Notes: generated by a model from the letters alone, not told the origin. 32,550 nucleotides of DNA from Bacteroidales bacterium (GCA_028680705.1 JAQUJY010000027.1:1-32550); one strand, 5' to 3'. Numbered from the stretch's first letter, positions 15,155 to 24,434 are shown. Made by a program: numbers and translations.

Positions 15155-18100
15155 CTAATCCTCGATATATTTTGGAAAACTGATAGTAAAGGTTGAACCT
15201 TGTCCTTCAATGGATTCAACATGTATTTTCCCGCCATTTTTGTCAATAAAGTTTTTTACCAGTTTCAGCCCCAGTCCAGTTCCTTTCTCTTTATTTGTGC
15301 CTAATGATGTAAAGTTAAAGTTGTTATCAAAAAGTATTGGAATTTTGTTTTCGGGTATACCAACTCCAGAATCTGCTATGGAAATTTCAATACTGTCCCC
15401 TTTAGAATTGGACGATATGTTAACTGTACCTGAATTTGGGGTGAATTTTATGCTATTGCTCACCAAATTTCTCAGTGCAGTTTTTATCATCTCTTCATCC
15501 ACAAAAACTGGGATATTCTCTTCAATATCTTTTTGGATACTAATTCCTTTAGCATTTGCAGCTCCTAGGCTGAGGGCAATTACTTGGTCAAATAAAGGCG
15601 CAAGATTTGTTCTTTTGGGTTTATAGATGTCTGTTCGTTGTGAGTTTGCCCATTCAAGCAAGTTTTCGAGCAAAGCATATGTCTCTTTGCTTGTTGTTTG
15701 CAGGGTGTTAAGTGTCGATTCCCTAGTTTCTTTATCCATTCCATCCTTCTGGTCAGCGTAAAGTTCAATTAGTTGGCTAATTGAGCTAATGGGCGAACGC
15801 AAGTCGTGGCTAATTATCGAGAAGAGTTGATCTTTTAGCGTATTTGCTTCTTGCCATGCCATTTCTGCCTCTTTTATCCGAGTAATATCGGCAAGGGTAA
15901 CCAGGACCTCTTTAACGTTATCTTTATCATCCTTTGTTATTCCGAAATTAGATAGGATATACTTTACATCTCCATTTGGTGTTATAAACGCTTGCTCAAA
16001 ATCTCCTTTTACAGGAATCCCATTTTCCAAATCGTAGATGTTTTTCTCAAAATTGGAGTTAGGGTTTGGGACTAAACTCCTAAAGAAATCTCTTCTTGTA
16101 ATTACGGGTCGTTTTTCCCCAAATTCCAGTATCTTGTATGCTTCAGTGGTAAAAGTAACAGTATCAATTCCAGGGTAAAACCAAATGCTCCCCAGTTTAG
16201 CAACGGCTTGTGCTTGGCTTAATTTGGCTCGGCTAATTTTAAGTTCTAATTCGGTTCTCTTTTCAACGGATATATCTTCAACCAGAATAATGAAATGGGA
16301 AATAGCTCCCAGTGCATTTTTTATGCCCTTAAGGCTTACCTTACAGTGAACGGGGACAGAGTTTCGAGCAATAAAACGTTTTTCAATGGAATAGCCTTCT
16401 GATTTGTGAGTAATGACCAGATTAAACAGTTTGGTCTCGGCAGGGATGTCATCGGGGTGCGTTAGCTCATCAAGGTTTTTTCCTAGGAGTTCATGCTGAG
16501 AATATCCTAGAATTTTTGTTAGCTGATTATTGAAAGAGATAAACTCCTTTGTAAACGATACTTCAGCCATGCCAATTAGATCAGATTCAAAGAAAGTTCG
16601 AAACTTTTGCTCTCGCTCTGCAATCTTTTCTCCCGACTCCTTTCTGCGGGTAATATCGTGGGTAATAATAAAGAGCATCTCTTTACCATCCAGAATATGC
16701 TTTGTTACATTCGATTCGATGTGGAATTTTTTTCCGCTTTTTTTTATGTGTAATCGTTCGATTACCCTAAAGTGCCCTTTGTTCCGTCCAGTTTCAATGG
16801 TCGATTCAGTTTCGCTGGGTTTATCTGAGAGGGTCATGTAACTCTTTCCTATTATTTCATCCCGATTATATTCGTAAACTCTCTCAAAAGCAGGATTAAC
16901 ATCATGTATTATAGCCGAGTGGGCATCTACAACGCTAATGGGGTCAATGTTAGAGTCAAATAGCGCTTGGTGACGCTGCTCACGCTCTAACAGTATTTGT
17001 TCCGATTCTTTTCGATTAGTTATATCCATTATCATTCCAAGCACCTTTCCAGTCCTATTATCACTATTAAATGCCTTCCCTTTAATCCAGTAGTAATTAT
17101 ATCCTCTGTTGTGACTAAGAATTCTTAGTTCAAACTCAAAATCAGCATTCTCTATACTTTTCAGCTTGTTTAGGTTGATAATTTGTTTTAGGTCATCGGG
17201 ATGGATTATTGATCTAATGTTGTTAATCGATAGTTTATCAATGTTAAAGTCAAATAGCGGGTCGTTGGTATCGTATGTTATCCAGTTGAATTTTTTAGAA
17301 CTTATTATGTATTCCCATGTGGCAATTCCGCTAATAGCTTGTGCATCGGTTAAAATTTCTTGCTTTTGCTTTATTTCTTTTTGGGTATTGCCCAACTTTT
17401 CAATTTCGGTTAGTAGCCTATCGTTTAGTTTACTATACTCCTTTACTTGCCGCTTATCCTCATCGTTTATATTTTTACCAATTCTGTTTCTAACATTTTG
17501 AGCAAAATATGCAATAAGAAGAGTTGCCGCAAATAGTTCTGAATGGTTTATTTGGTCAAACAACAGTAGATTATAATTGCTAAACAAGAATATCAATTCG
17601 CTGATTGATAGTAGGATAAATGTAGAGTATGCAATAAAAGGCAAATATATTGCTGCATAAAAAAATGTAATCACTATTATAGTAAATGCAATTGCTTGTA
17701 TGTGGTATGAGTCTATAATTTGTGGTAAGAGCACTGCGGTGGTAATTACAGAAAGTGACCCTAATGCAAAAATAATATGAAGGCCATTTGTTTTTTGCTC
17801 AATGCTGTTCTTAAGGTTATGAAATGCTTTGGAAAAAGAAATGGATAGAAAAAAGATTAGAGCATTCCCAAAAAGCAAAGGAAGGAACAAGCTAAAAGAT
17901 ATATTGATTTGTAGGAAAACAAATAACAGCAAAAATTGGGTAATCGATAAAAGTAATGGAATAACGATTGCGATAGCCGTAATTCTATGATTACTCAGGT
18001 AAGTGATATTTTGGTAAAAGCTGTATTTCTTTCTATTAATGGCATAAAAAACAATTGTAACAGCGGCTATCTCAACTACGGATAGCGCAATAGCCATTAG

Positions 18101-18361
18101 TAGAGTGGGAGATAAAGGCCCAAGACTTTGTGTAAGACTAATGAGCGTAAAATGCGAAATTATGGTAGCAATTGAAAGCCCTACAAGTACTCTAAAACCC
18201 TTGTAAAGTGTAAAGAAAATACTAAATCCAATGGGAAGCCAAAAGTAAATGTAATAGGTTGACTGGCTTAGCAGATAGTAAGCAACAACAGCAGTTGCTA
18301 TATATCCCCAAAAAGCCCATATATTGGTAATTAAGTTATTTTTATTCTCAAATAATATCAT
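15155..18361 (-). CDS. MASE1-like, multi-PAS sensor histidine kinase
   Basis: A 1068-residue membrane kinase. The first 290 or so residues hold about eight to nine membrane segments with a MASE1-like WLPIGFSIFFTLYKGFRVLVG pattern; a coiled linker follows (about 295-340). Four PAS modules then run to about residue 835: each ends in the expected D-I-T/S-R-K linker (DITNRKESE, DITRRKESG, DISVEKRTE, DITRIKEAE). The kinase core has H852 in SIISHDLRSPIS, an N-box LRNLVSNSIKFTP, G1 DSGVGIP and G2 KGTGLGLKLV, all intact. There is no receiver domain, so this is not a hybrid kinase, and no response regulator is adjacent on its strand. The downstream neighbour is DUF819; upstream, YfcC is divergent. PAS variety suggests several inputs; the ligand is unknown. 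Confidence 0.93.
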   Translation of the reverse strand: MILFENKNNLITNIWAFWGYIATAVVAYYLLSQSTYYIYFWLPIGFSIFFTLYKGFRVLVGLSIATIISHFTLISLTQSLGPLSPTLLMAIALSVVEIAAVTIVFYAINRKKYSFYQNITYLSNHRITAIAIVIPLLLSITQFLLLFVFLQINISFSLFLPLLFGNALIFFLSISFSKAFHNLKNSIEQKTNGLHIIFALGSLSVITTAVLLPQIIDSYHIQAIAFTIIVITFFYAAIYLPFIAYSTFILLSISELIFLFSNYNLLLFDQINHSELFAATLLIAYFAQNVRNRIGKNINDEDKRQVKEYSKLNDRLLTEIEKLGNTQKEIKQKQEILTDAQAISGIATWEYIISSKKFNWITYDTNDPLFDFNIDKLSINNIRSIIHPDDLKQIINLNKLKSIENADFEFELRILSHNRGYNYYWIKGKAFNSDNRTGKVLGMIMDITNRKESEQILLEREQRHQALFDSNIDPISVVDAHSAIIHDVNPAFERVYEYNRDEIIGKSYMTLSDKPSETESTIETGRNKGHFRVIERLHIKKSGKKFHIESNVTKHILDGKEMLFIITHDITRRKESGEKIAEREQKFRTFFESDLIGMAEVSFTKEFISFNNQLTKILGYSQHELLGKNLDELTHPDDIPAETKLFNLVITHKSEGYSIEKRFIARNSVPVHCKVSLKGIKNALGAISHFIILVEDISVEKRTELELKISRAKLSQAQAVAKLGSIWFYPGIDTVTFTTEAYKILEFGEKRPVITRRDFFRSLVPNPNSNFEKNIYDLENGIPVKGDFEQAFITPNGDVKYILSNFGITKDDKDNVKEVLVTLADITRIKEAEMAWQEANTLKDQLFSIISHDLRSPISSISQLIELYADQKDGMDKETRESTLNTLQTTSKETYALLENLLEWANSQRTDIYKPKRTNLAPLFDQVIALSLGAANAKGISIQKDIEENIPVFVDEEMIKTALRNLVSNSIKFTPNSGTVNISSNSKGDSIEISIADSGVGIPENKIPILFDNNFNFTSLGTNKEKGTGLGLKLVKNFIDKNGGKIHVESIEGQGSTFTISFPKYIED

Positions 18362-18503
18362 ATAAGTATTATATATAGTGATGAGTGCATGTTTTGAAGG
18401 TTAAAGCATTTTAACCATTTAAACAATAAAGTTGCAGAGTTGTTTTTGGCTGGTTCCTATGACAGCATGTTACTATATTTCTGTTCATTAGCAATAGGGT
18501 TTG

Positions 18504-18543
18504 TACTTTTGTATAGAAAGTTTGTAACAAATGTATATTTTTG
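18504..18543 (+). promoter_or_regulatory. Two candidate -7 elements upstream of yfcC-like gene
   Basis: TACTTTTG (18504-18511) and TATTTTTG (18536-18543) both match TAnnTTTG fully, about 30 bases apart. Either would place the start of the transcript 90-130 bases before the carrier's ATG. Ideal -33 partners are not evident, so which is used is open. Confidence 0.45.
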
Positions 18544-18573
18544 CCCCCGCATTTAGGGGAACAATGATATTCT

Positions 18574-18639
18574 GTGAGCAAACTGGATGACGACAAAGAT
18601 ATCCCCTTTTTTGAAAAAAATTACCTCAAAAGATTATAA
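18574..18639 (+). CDS. Possible 21-residue leader peptide, in frame with the carrier
   Basis: GTG at 18574 opens a 21-codon frame (VSKLDDDKDIPFFEKNYLKR + L) ending in TAA at 18637-18639, three bases before the carrier's ATG and in the same frame. The peptide is charged and plausible but has no recognisable domain. It may be a translated leader, or chance. No downstream pausing or attenuator structure was identified. Confidence 0.25.
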   Translation: MSKLDDDKDIPFFEKNYLKRL

Positions 18640-18642
18640 AGC

Positions 18643-20262
18643 ATGCTTAAAAAAGTACCTCACACCTATGTTATCGTTTTTGCAATAATTGTTATTGCTG
18701 CAATAATGACCTGGTTTATACCATCAGGCAAATACATCGAAGTGGCTAAAGAGGTTGATGGAATTAAAAAATCAGAGATGGTTTTTCGCTACAACCAGGA
18801 TTTGCCCGATGAGGTTAAGGAAGGTTTTAAGCCAGAACCCCAAACATGGCAGGTTTTTTCTGCGCTTTTCAAGGGTTTTGTAAAACAGAGCGATATCATA
18901 GTTTTTATACTGATGATTGGTGGTGCGTTTTGGATAATGAATAAGAGTAGGGCTATTGATATTGGCATATTCTCATTCTTAAAGTATACCAAAAGGCTTG
19001 AGCGAAATAAACTCATGCGAGTTGTGGGTGTCGATAATATAATTATCGTATTGATAATGCTGATGTTTAGCATTTTTGGGGCAGTTTTTGGGATGAGCGA
19101 GGAGACCATTGCTTTTGCAATTATTATTGTTCCGCTGGCAATTTCAATGGGTTACGATTCAATTATTGGGGTATGCATGGTTTACGTTGCTGCTCACCTT
19201 GGTTTTGCGGGTGCAATCCTAAATCCATTTACCATTGGCATTGCTCAAGGACTTGCCGATATTCCTCTTTTCTCCGGTATAGAGTATCGTATTTTTAGCT
19301 GGATTATTATCAACGTTGTAGGCGTTGCTTTTGTGCTAATCTATGCAAAAAAAATAAGAAATAAGCCTCAAAATTCTCCTGTATATGCTGAGGATGAGTA
19401 TTGGCGAAATCGAGAGCAGAATGAGTCGGAAGAAGTCAAATACTATACGCCGCGAATTGCTTGGGGTGTTTATGCTTTTATTCTGGGCGCCCTTACCATT
19501 TTTTCGTTTCTTTATCCAACTACGACTTTAAATGTAGGTAACAGCAGTACTAGTTTAGTGTTAATCCCCGTTTTTACAGTGCTTTTTGCTATTTTGGGTT
19601 ACCTAGCGCTTCGCAAATCGGTGCACTTTTTCATACTATTGCTATTAGGGTACACAATCCTTTTCCTTATTATAGGCGTAATGGGTTACGGGTGGTACGT
19701 AATGGAGATAGCAACACTTTTCCTTGCCATGGGTATTGCTAGTGGTGTTTCAATAAAAAAAGGAGCCGATGATATTGCTAAACTTTTTCTCGAAGGGGTT
19801 AAGGATATCTTGTCTGCTGCTATAATTGTTGGGCTTGCGGGGGGTATTATTGTAATTCTTGAGGATGGCGGCGTTATAGATTCCATTCTCTATGGTCTTT
19901 CTAAAGCCATGGGCAACTTTGGAAATATTGCCTCAGTTGGAGTTATGTATCTGATTCAAACCACTTTAAATATTGTAATCCCCTCAGGCTCTGCCAAGGC
20001 GGCCATTACCATGCCCATTATGGCGCCATTCAGCGATTTAATTGGAATATCGCGACAGGCAACTGTAATGGCATTTCAGTTTGGCGATGGTTTTACCAAC
20101 ATGATTACACCCACCTCTGGGGTGCTAATTGCTGTACTTGGAGTTGCTCGAGTACCTTACCATAAGTGGGTAAAGTGGGTTTGGCCTTTAATTCTAACTG
20201 TTATAATATTGGGGTTCTTGCTGCTAATTCCCACTGTAACTATGAAGTTAAACGGGTTTTAA
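18643..20262 (+). CDS. yfcC: YfcC-family membrane carrier (C4-dicarboxylate/basic amino acid-type)
   Basis: A 539-residue inner-membrane carrier with about 12 hydrophobic segments. The start KKVPHTYVIVFAIIVIAAIMTWFIPSGKY is the family's characteristic opening, and GAVFGMSEETIAFAIIIVPLA plus the C-terminal half's NIVIPSGSAKAAITMPIMAPFSDLIG and FGDGFTNMITPTSG are the two matched re-entrant motifs of the ion-transporter superfamily. Family members are annotated as C4-dicarboxylate carriers or arginine/ornithine-type antiporters, so the substrate here is uncertain; an amino acid or small acid is most likely. It lies divergently from the histidine kinase with a 281-base shared control region, so that kinase may regulate it. 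A weak hairpin follows at 20307. The gene symbol is by family resemblance only. Confidence 0.85.
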   Translation: MLKKVPHTYVIVFAIIVIAAIMTWFIPSGKYIEVAKEVDGIKKSEMVFRYNQDLPDEVKEGFKPEPQTWQVFSALFKGFVKQSDIIVFILMIGGAFWIMNKSRAIDIGIFSFLKYTKRLERNKLMRVVGVDNIIIVLIMLMFSIFGAVFGMSEETIAFAIIIVPLAISMGYDSIIGVCMVYVAAHLGFAGAILNPFTIGIAQGLADIPLFSGIEYRIFSWIIINVVGVAFVLIYAKKIRNKPQNSPVYAEDEYWRNREQNESEEVKYYTPRIAWGVYAFILGALTIFSFLYPTTTLNVGNSSTSLVLIPVFTVLFAILGYLALRKSVHFFILLLLGYTILFLIIGVMGYGWYVMEIATLFLAMGIASGVSIKKGADDIAKLFLEGVKDILSAAIIVGLAGGIIVILEDGGVIDSILYGLSKAMGNFGNIASVGVMYLIQTTLNIVIPSGSAKAAITMPIMAPFSDLIGISRQATVMAFQFGDGFTNMITPTSGVLIAVLGVARVPYHKWVKWVWPLILTVIILGFLLLIPTVTMKLNGF

Positions 20263-20306
20263 CACATTGTTTTAGTTGATGTTGATAACTTTTTACTTAA
20301 TGTTTG

Positions 20307-20334
20307 ATAAGGGCTCAAGCATAACCTTATTTTT
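20307..20334 (+). terminator. Weak terminator-like hairpin after the carrier gene
   Basis: ATAAGG (20307-20312) pairs with CCTTAT (20325-20330) over a 12-base loop, followed by TTTTC. The stem is short and the loop large. Confidence 0.35.
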
Positions 20335-20505
20335 CGGTAACAACCAGATATATAGGTGTATATGCTTGCTGTTCCTGAACTTAACCGCCTGTTGCTATTG
20401 ATTTAATCACTAGTATCTGATCTGTTGTTTACATAAAGAGGTTTAAAGATTTGTGAAATATAATTTTTTAGTTATAACTTGCATACTGTTTAAAAGGCTT
20501 ATAAA

Positions 20506-20934
20506 GTGAGTAAATCTTATACATGGCAAGATAAAATTGTTCTTCTAGTGGAAGATGATTCTTCTAGTTTAATGCTACTCAAAGCAATATTGTCTAAAAC
20601 TGGTGCAAAGATTCTTGTGGCTGAGGATGGTGAAACCGCAGTTGATCTTTTTCAAAACAATGCTCACATCGATTTAGTTCTTATGGATATTCGCCTAAAA
20701 GGTTTGAATGGGCTGCAGGCTACTCAGCAAATTAAGCATATAAAGCCTAATACGCCTGTAATTGCCCAAACGGCTTGTGTTTTTACAGAAGACAAGGAGA
20801 AATGTTTCAATGCCGGATGTAATGCGTATATTACTAAACCTATTGAACCAGATCTTTTACTCGAAACCATGGATTATTATTTTAAAAAGGGCATAGCCCA
20901 AGGAATACTTGAAACTGTAATATATTCTAACTAA
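20506..20934 (+). CDS. Receiver-only response regulator
   Basis: A 142-residue single-domain (CheY/Spo0F-like) response regulator. The acidic cluster E16-D17-D18, phospho-acceptor D61 in LVLMDIRL, T89 in IAQTA and K111 in ITKPI are all present. No output domain follows: only about 30 residues (ETMDYYFKKGIAQGILETV) close the fold. The start is GTG at 20506. The sequence IAQTACVFTEDKEKCFNAGCNAYITKPI is the style of receivers split from hybrid kinases, so phosphotransfer with a kinase such as the PAS kinase 2.1 kb away is conceivable. It follows the carrier by 243 bases and is ended by a strong terminator, so it is probably its own unit. Confidence 0.93.
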   Translation: MSKSYTWQDKIVLLVEDDSSSLMLLKAILSKTGAKILVAEDGETAVDLFQNNAHIDLVLMDIRLKGLNGLQATQQIKHIKPNTPVIAQTACVFTEDKEKCFNAGCNAYITKPIEPDLLLETMDYYFKKGIAQGILETVIYSN

Positions 20935-20965
20935 AGCAATACCCCTAAAACCAACCTAGACCCGA

Positions 20966-20998
20966 AAAAGTGATGCGTACTACAGCATCACTTTTTTT
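20966..20998 (+). terminator. Intrinsic terminator after the receiver gene
   Basis: AAAAGTGATGC (20966-20976) pairs with GCATCACTTTT (20985 onward) around an 8-base loop, followed by a run of seven T. A textbook Rho-independent terminator. Confidence 0.9.
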
Positions 20999-21045
20999 AA
21001 TTAAATCAATACAAGACTCCGTTTTTCAATGGCAGAAATTTCAGC

Positions 21046-21053
21046 TATTTTTG
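21046..21053 (+). promoter_or_regulatory. Candidate -7 promoter element for uvrB
   Basis: TATTTTTG matches TAnnTTTG fully, 17 bases before the uvrB ATG; a T-run (21022-21026) sits about 19 bases upstream as a weak -33 element. No LexA-like palindrome was noticed. Confidence 0.5.
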
Positions 21054-21069
21054 CAATTCATTAGCATTT

Positions 21070-23091
21070 ATGAAGTTTGAACTAACATCCGATTTTAAGC
21101 CAACCGGCGATCAGCCCAATGCGATTGCGCAACTTGTCGATGGGTTAAACCGTAACGATCGTTTTCAAACACTTTTGGGGGTTACCGGTTCCGGGAAAAC
21201 ATTTACTGTAGCAAATGTTTTGGCTCAGGTTAACAGACCAGCCCTAGTCTTAAGCCATAACAAAACATTGGCAGCTCAGCTTTATGGCGAGTTTAAATCA
21301 TTTTTTCCCAATAATGCCGTAGAGTATTTTGTATCGTACTACGATTATTACCAACCGGAAGCCTACCTACCCGTTACCGACACATATATTGAAAAGGACC
21401 TTTCGATAAATCAGGAGATTGAAAAATTGCGCTTAAGTACATCCTCTTCTCTGCTCTCTGGCAGGAAAGATGTTGTGGTTGTCTCCTCTGTATCGTGTAT
21501 ATACGGCATTGGTAATCCCGATGATTTTCACAGCAATACCATAAACATTGCCCAAGGGCAAAAGATTAGCCGTAACGTTTTGCTGCGCAGTTTGGTGGAT
21601 AGCCTTTATTCACGGAATGAGGTTGAATTTAAGAATGGTACTTTTCGTGTAAAGGGCGATACCGTAGATGTTTTTGCTGCTTATGGTGATTTTGCCTATC
21701 GTATCATTTTTTGGGGCGATGAGATTGAGGGAATCGAAAAATACGATCCAATGTCTGGCCAACTTATCGAGGAGCTAACTGAGATTAGCATTTACCCAGC
21801 CAATATCTTTGTGACCACGCGTGAGCGTATAAATTTGGCTATATCTCAAATTCAGGATGATTTGGTTGAGCAAATCGAGTTCTTTAAGCAAATAGGCAAG
21901 CACATTGAGGCCAAAAGAATACAACAACGGGTTGAGTACGATATTGAGATGATTAAGGAGTTGGGATATTGTCCTGGCATTGAGAACTATTCCCGCTATT
22001 TCGATGGTCGTAAACCCGGTACGCGCCCCTTTTGCCTACTCGATTATTTCCCCAAGGATTTCATCACCATAATTGATGAGAGTCACGTTACCCTATCACA
22101 AATTAAGGCAATGTACGGAGGCGATAGATCCCGTAAGGAAAATTTGGTGGAGTACGGATTCCGTTTGCCTGCAGCAATTGATAATAGACCTCTCAGGTTC
22201 GAAGAGTTTGAGGAAGTTATTGGTCAGCAAATATACGTTAGCGCAACACCATCTGATTATGAGTTGGAGCGAAGTCAAGGGGTGATTGTTGAACAATTAA
22301 TACGTCCAACGGGACTGCTCGATCCTATTATAGATGTTAGACCGAGCCTAAACCAGGTTGATGATTTGGTAGGAGAAATAAATGCGAGAGCAGAAAAGAA
22401 CGAACGTGTATTGGTTACTACGTTAACCAAGCGAATGGCTGAGGAGTTGGTTAAGTATTTAGATAGACTTGATATTCGTTGTCGTTACATCCACTCCGAT
22501 GTTGAAACCATTGCGAGGGTTGAAATTATGGAAGATTTACGCAATGGTGTTTTCGATGTGCTGGTTGGAGTAAATCTTCTGCGCGAGGGGCTTGATTTAC
22601 CAGAGGTCTCTTTGGTGGCAATTATCGATGCCGATAAGGAGGGGTTTTTACGGTCGGCTCGTGCGCTTACTCAAACTGCGGGAAGGGCTGCAAGAAATAT
22701 TAACGGAAAGGTTATTATGTATGCGCAGAAGATTACAAAATCGATGCAGTTTACCATTGATGAGACCAACAGAAGAAGAGAAAAACAGCTCAAATACAAC
22801 GAGGTGAATGGTATAACCCCTCAGCAGATTGTTAAGGCGCATAAATCGATACTAGGTGAGGGGATTGGACGTAAATCATCTCCTAAACCTTATTATATTG
22901 AACCTCAAAAGGCCGATATTGCTGCCGACCCTGTTGTTATGCTCATGTCAGTACCTGCACTTGAAAAGGCGCTTGCACAAGCAAAAAAATCGATGGAGGC
23001 TGCGGCCAAGCAGCTCGATTTTATTGAGGCAGCTCGCTATCGCGATGAGATGCTTTCTCTGCAAAGGATATTAAACGATAAAGTTTCTTAA
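21070..23091 (+). CDS. uvrB: Excinuclease ABC subunit UvrB
   Basis: The 673-residue damage-verifying helicase-like subunit of nucleotide excision repair. It binds UvrA-loaded DNA, opens it with its β-hairpin and recruits UvrC. Walker A is GVTGSGKT (residues 37-44); the β-hairpin region reads FVSYYDYYQPEAYLP, with the tyrosines that stack on DNA; Walker B is IIDESH; further helicase motifs include YVSATPSDYE and the GLDLPEVSLVAIID/TAGRAARN pair. The C-terminal UVR motif (ALAQAKKSMEAAAKQLDFIEAARYRDEM) that contacts UvrC is complete. Length equals that of typical UvrB. It stands between two terminators as a single gene. Confidence 0.99.
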   Translation: MKFELTSDFKPTGDQPNAIAQLVDGLNRNDRFQTLLGVTGSGKTFTVANVLAQVNRPALVLSHNKTLAAQLYGEFKSFFPNNAVEYFVSYYDYYQPEAYLPVTDTYIEKDLSINQEIEKLRLSTSSSLLSGRKDVVVVSSVSCIYGIGNPDDFHSNTINIAQGQKISRNVLLRSLVDSLYSRNEVEFKNGTFRVKGDTVDVFAAYGDFAYRIIFWGDEIEGIEKYDPMSGQLIEELTEISIYPANIFVTTRERINLAISQIQDDLVEQIEFFKQIGKHIEAKRIQQRVEYDIEMIKELGYCPGIENYSRYFDGRKPGTRPFCLLDYFPKDFITIIDESHVTLSQIKAMYGGDRSRKENLVEYGFRLPAAIDNRPLRFEEFEEVIGQQIYVSATPSDYELERSQGVIVEQLIRPTGLLDPIIDVRPSLNQVDDLVGEINARAEKNERVLVTTLTKRMAEELVKYLDRLDIRCRYIHSDVETIARVEIMEDLRNGVFDVLVGVNLLREGLDLPEVSLVAIIDADKEGFLRSARALTQTAGRAARNINGKVIMYAQKITKSMQFTIDETNRRREKQLKYNEVNGITPQQIVKAHKSILGEGIGRKSSPKPYYIEPQKADIAADPVVMLMSVPALEKALAQAKKSMEAAAKQLDFIEAARYRDEMLSLQRILNDKVS

Positions 23092-23118
23092 TTAGAGACT
23101 TGTTTGAATCAAGTATTT

Positions 23119-23146
23119 AAAGGCTAGAGATACCTAGTCCTTTTTT
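23119..23146 (+). terminator. Intrinsic terminator after uvrB
   Basis: AAAGG-CTAG (23119-23127) pairs with CTAG-T-CCTTT (23134-23143) with one bulged T and a six-base loop, followed by TTT and a mixed T tract. A second small hairpin, AGTCT-AAAA-AGACT, lies at 23153-23166. Confidence 0.7.
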
Positions 23147-23165
23147 CTTTTCAGTCTAAAAAGAC

Positions 23166-23173
23166 TAATTTAG
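23166..23173 (+). promoter_or_regulatory. Candidate -7 promoter element for hutI
   Basis: TAATTTAG matches TAnnTTTG at five of six fixed positions and lies 20 bases before the hutI ATG. T-rich sequence about 20 bases upstream belongs to the terminator tail, so this is tentative. Confidence 0.3.
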
Positions 23174-23192
23174 TGCCAAAATAATTTTACCG

Positions 23193-24434
23193 ATGACAAT
23201 ACTTATAAAAAACATCAAAAAGTTGATTCAGGTTGAGGAATCACCTCGACAGTGGGTGGCTGGAGCCGATATGGCATCGCTAAATACCATTGATAACGCT
23301 TATTTGCTGATTGAAAACGGAGCTATTAAAGATTTTGGTACCATGAGTAATGCTCCAAAAGCCGCTGGAGGTGCTCAGATAATTGACGCCAAAGGCAAAA
23401 TGGTTTTTCCTTCTTTCTGCGATTCCCACACACACCTTGTATATGCTGGTAGCCGAGAAATTGAGTATGTTGATAAAATCAGAGGGCTAAGCTACGAGGA
23501 GATTGCCAAAAAGGGAGGAGGAATCCTCAATTCCGCTAAACTTCTCCATAACACTTCTGAGGATGAACTTTATAATCAGTCTCTACAAAGAGTTAACGAG
23601 ATTATTTCGCTTGGCACAGGGGCTGTTGAAATTAAAAGTGGTTATGGGCTTACCGTTGAGGATGAACTTAAGATGCTAAGGGTAATTAAACGATTAAGAG
23701 AGACCACTCCAATAACTATTAAATCAACTTTCCTCGGGGCACATGCAGTGCCTGCCGAGTATATAGGGAAGCAAGATGAATATGTTGATTTAATTATCAA
23801 TGAGATGATTCCGCTTGTTGCTAGTGAGGATCTAGCCGATTATATCGATGTTTTCTGCGATAAGGGCTTTTTTACTGTTGAGCAAACTGAACGCATGCTT
23901 ATGGCCGGAATAAAGTATGGGCTTAGAGGAAAGATTCATGCAAATGAGCTTGCTTTTTCAGGCGGAATTCAGGTTGGCGTGAAGTATGGTGCTTTATCTG
24001 TTGATCACCTTGAGTTTACCGGAGACGATGAGATTCAAGCATTACTAAACTCTGATACCATGCCAACACTTCTGCCGGGTGCAGCGTTTTTTCTCGGAAT
24101 GGAGTATCCTCCGGCCAGAAAAATGATTGAGGCAGGATTGCCCATCGCTCTCTCGTCAGATTATAATCCCGGATCATCGCCTAGTGGCGATATGAAGTTT
24201 GTTATGTCGTTGGGATGTGTTATAATGCGCCTTGTTCCCGAAGAGGCAATTAATGCAACAACAATTAATTCGGCTTATGCAATGGGAATAAGCAACACGC
24301 ATGGAAGTATTGCGCGTGGTAAGGTGGCCAATGTGTTCATCACAAAGCCAATAAGTAATTACGAGTTTATGCCCTACGCTTATACCACAAACCTTATCGA
24401 TACGGTTATTCTTAACGGCGAGGTGTGGAAGTAG
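23193..24434 (+). CDS. hutI: Imidazolonepropionase
   Basis: A 413-residue cytoplasmic amidohydrolase that opens the ring of 4-imidazolone-5-propanoate to N-formimidoyl-L-glutamate, the third step of histidine degradation. Zinc/iron ligands are H79 and H81 in DSHTHLVYAG, H249 in KIHANELAFSGG, and D323 in LSSDYNPGS; H272 lies in SVDHLEF. Substrate-contact features of the family are visible: GSREIEY after the first motif, IKSGYGL, and the ASPSGDM-like SPSGDM loop. It is followed by 33 bases and a DUF4197 gene and then ftcD, the next enzyme of the pathway, so a shared catabolic unit is likely. hutH (histidase) and hutU (urocanase) are not in the window. Confidence 0.97.
   Translation: MTILIKNIKKLIQVEESPRQWVAGADMASLNTIDNAYLLIENGAIKDFGTMSNAPKAAGGAQIIDAKGKMVFPSFCDSHTHLVYAGSREIEYVDKIRGLSYEEIAKKGGGILNSAKLLHNTSEDELYNQSLQRVNEIISLGTGAVEIKSGYGLTVEDELKMLRVIKRLRETTPITIKSTFLGAHAVPAEYIGKQDEYVDLIINEMIPLVASEDLADYIDVFCDKGFFTVEQTERMLMAGIKYGLRGKIHANELAFSGGIQVGVKYGALSVDHLEFTGDDEIQALLNSDTMPTLLPGAAFFLGMEYPPARKMIEAGLPIALSSDYNPGSSPSGDMKFVMSLGCVIMRLVPEEAINATTINSAYAMGISNTHGSIARGKVANVFITKPISNYEFMPYAYTTNLIDTVILNGEVWK

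Noticed and set aside
18411..18596. 61-codon minus-strand frame between kinase and carrier
   Set aside because: It is rich in rare, disordered-looking residues with no family resemblance and covers two promoter-like elements of the opposite strand.
15155..20934. Whole kinase-carrier-receiver block as one operon
   Set aside because: The kinase and DUF819 run left and the carrier and receiver run right, so at most two units exist.
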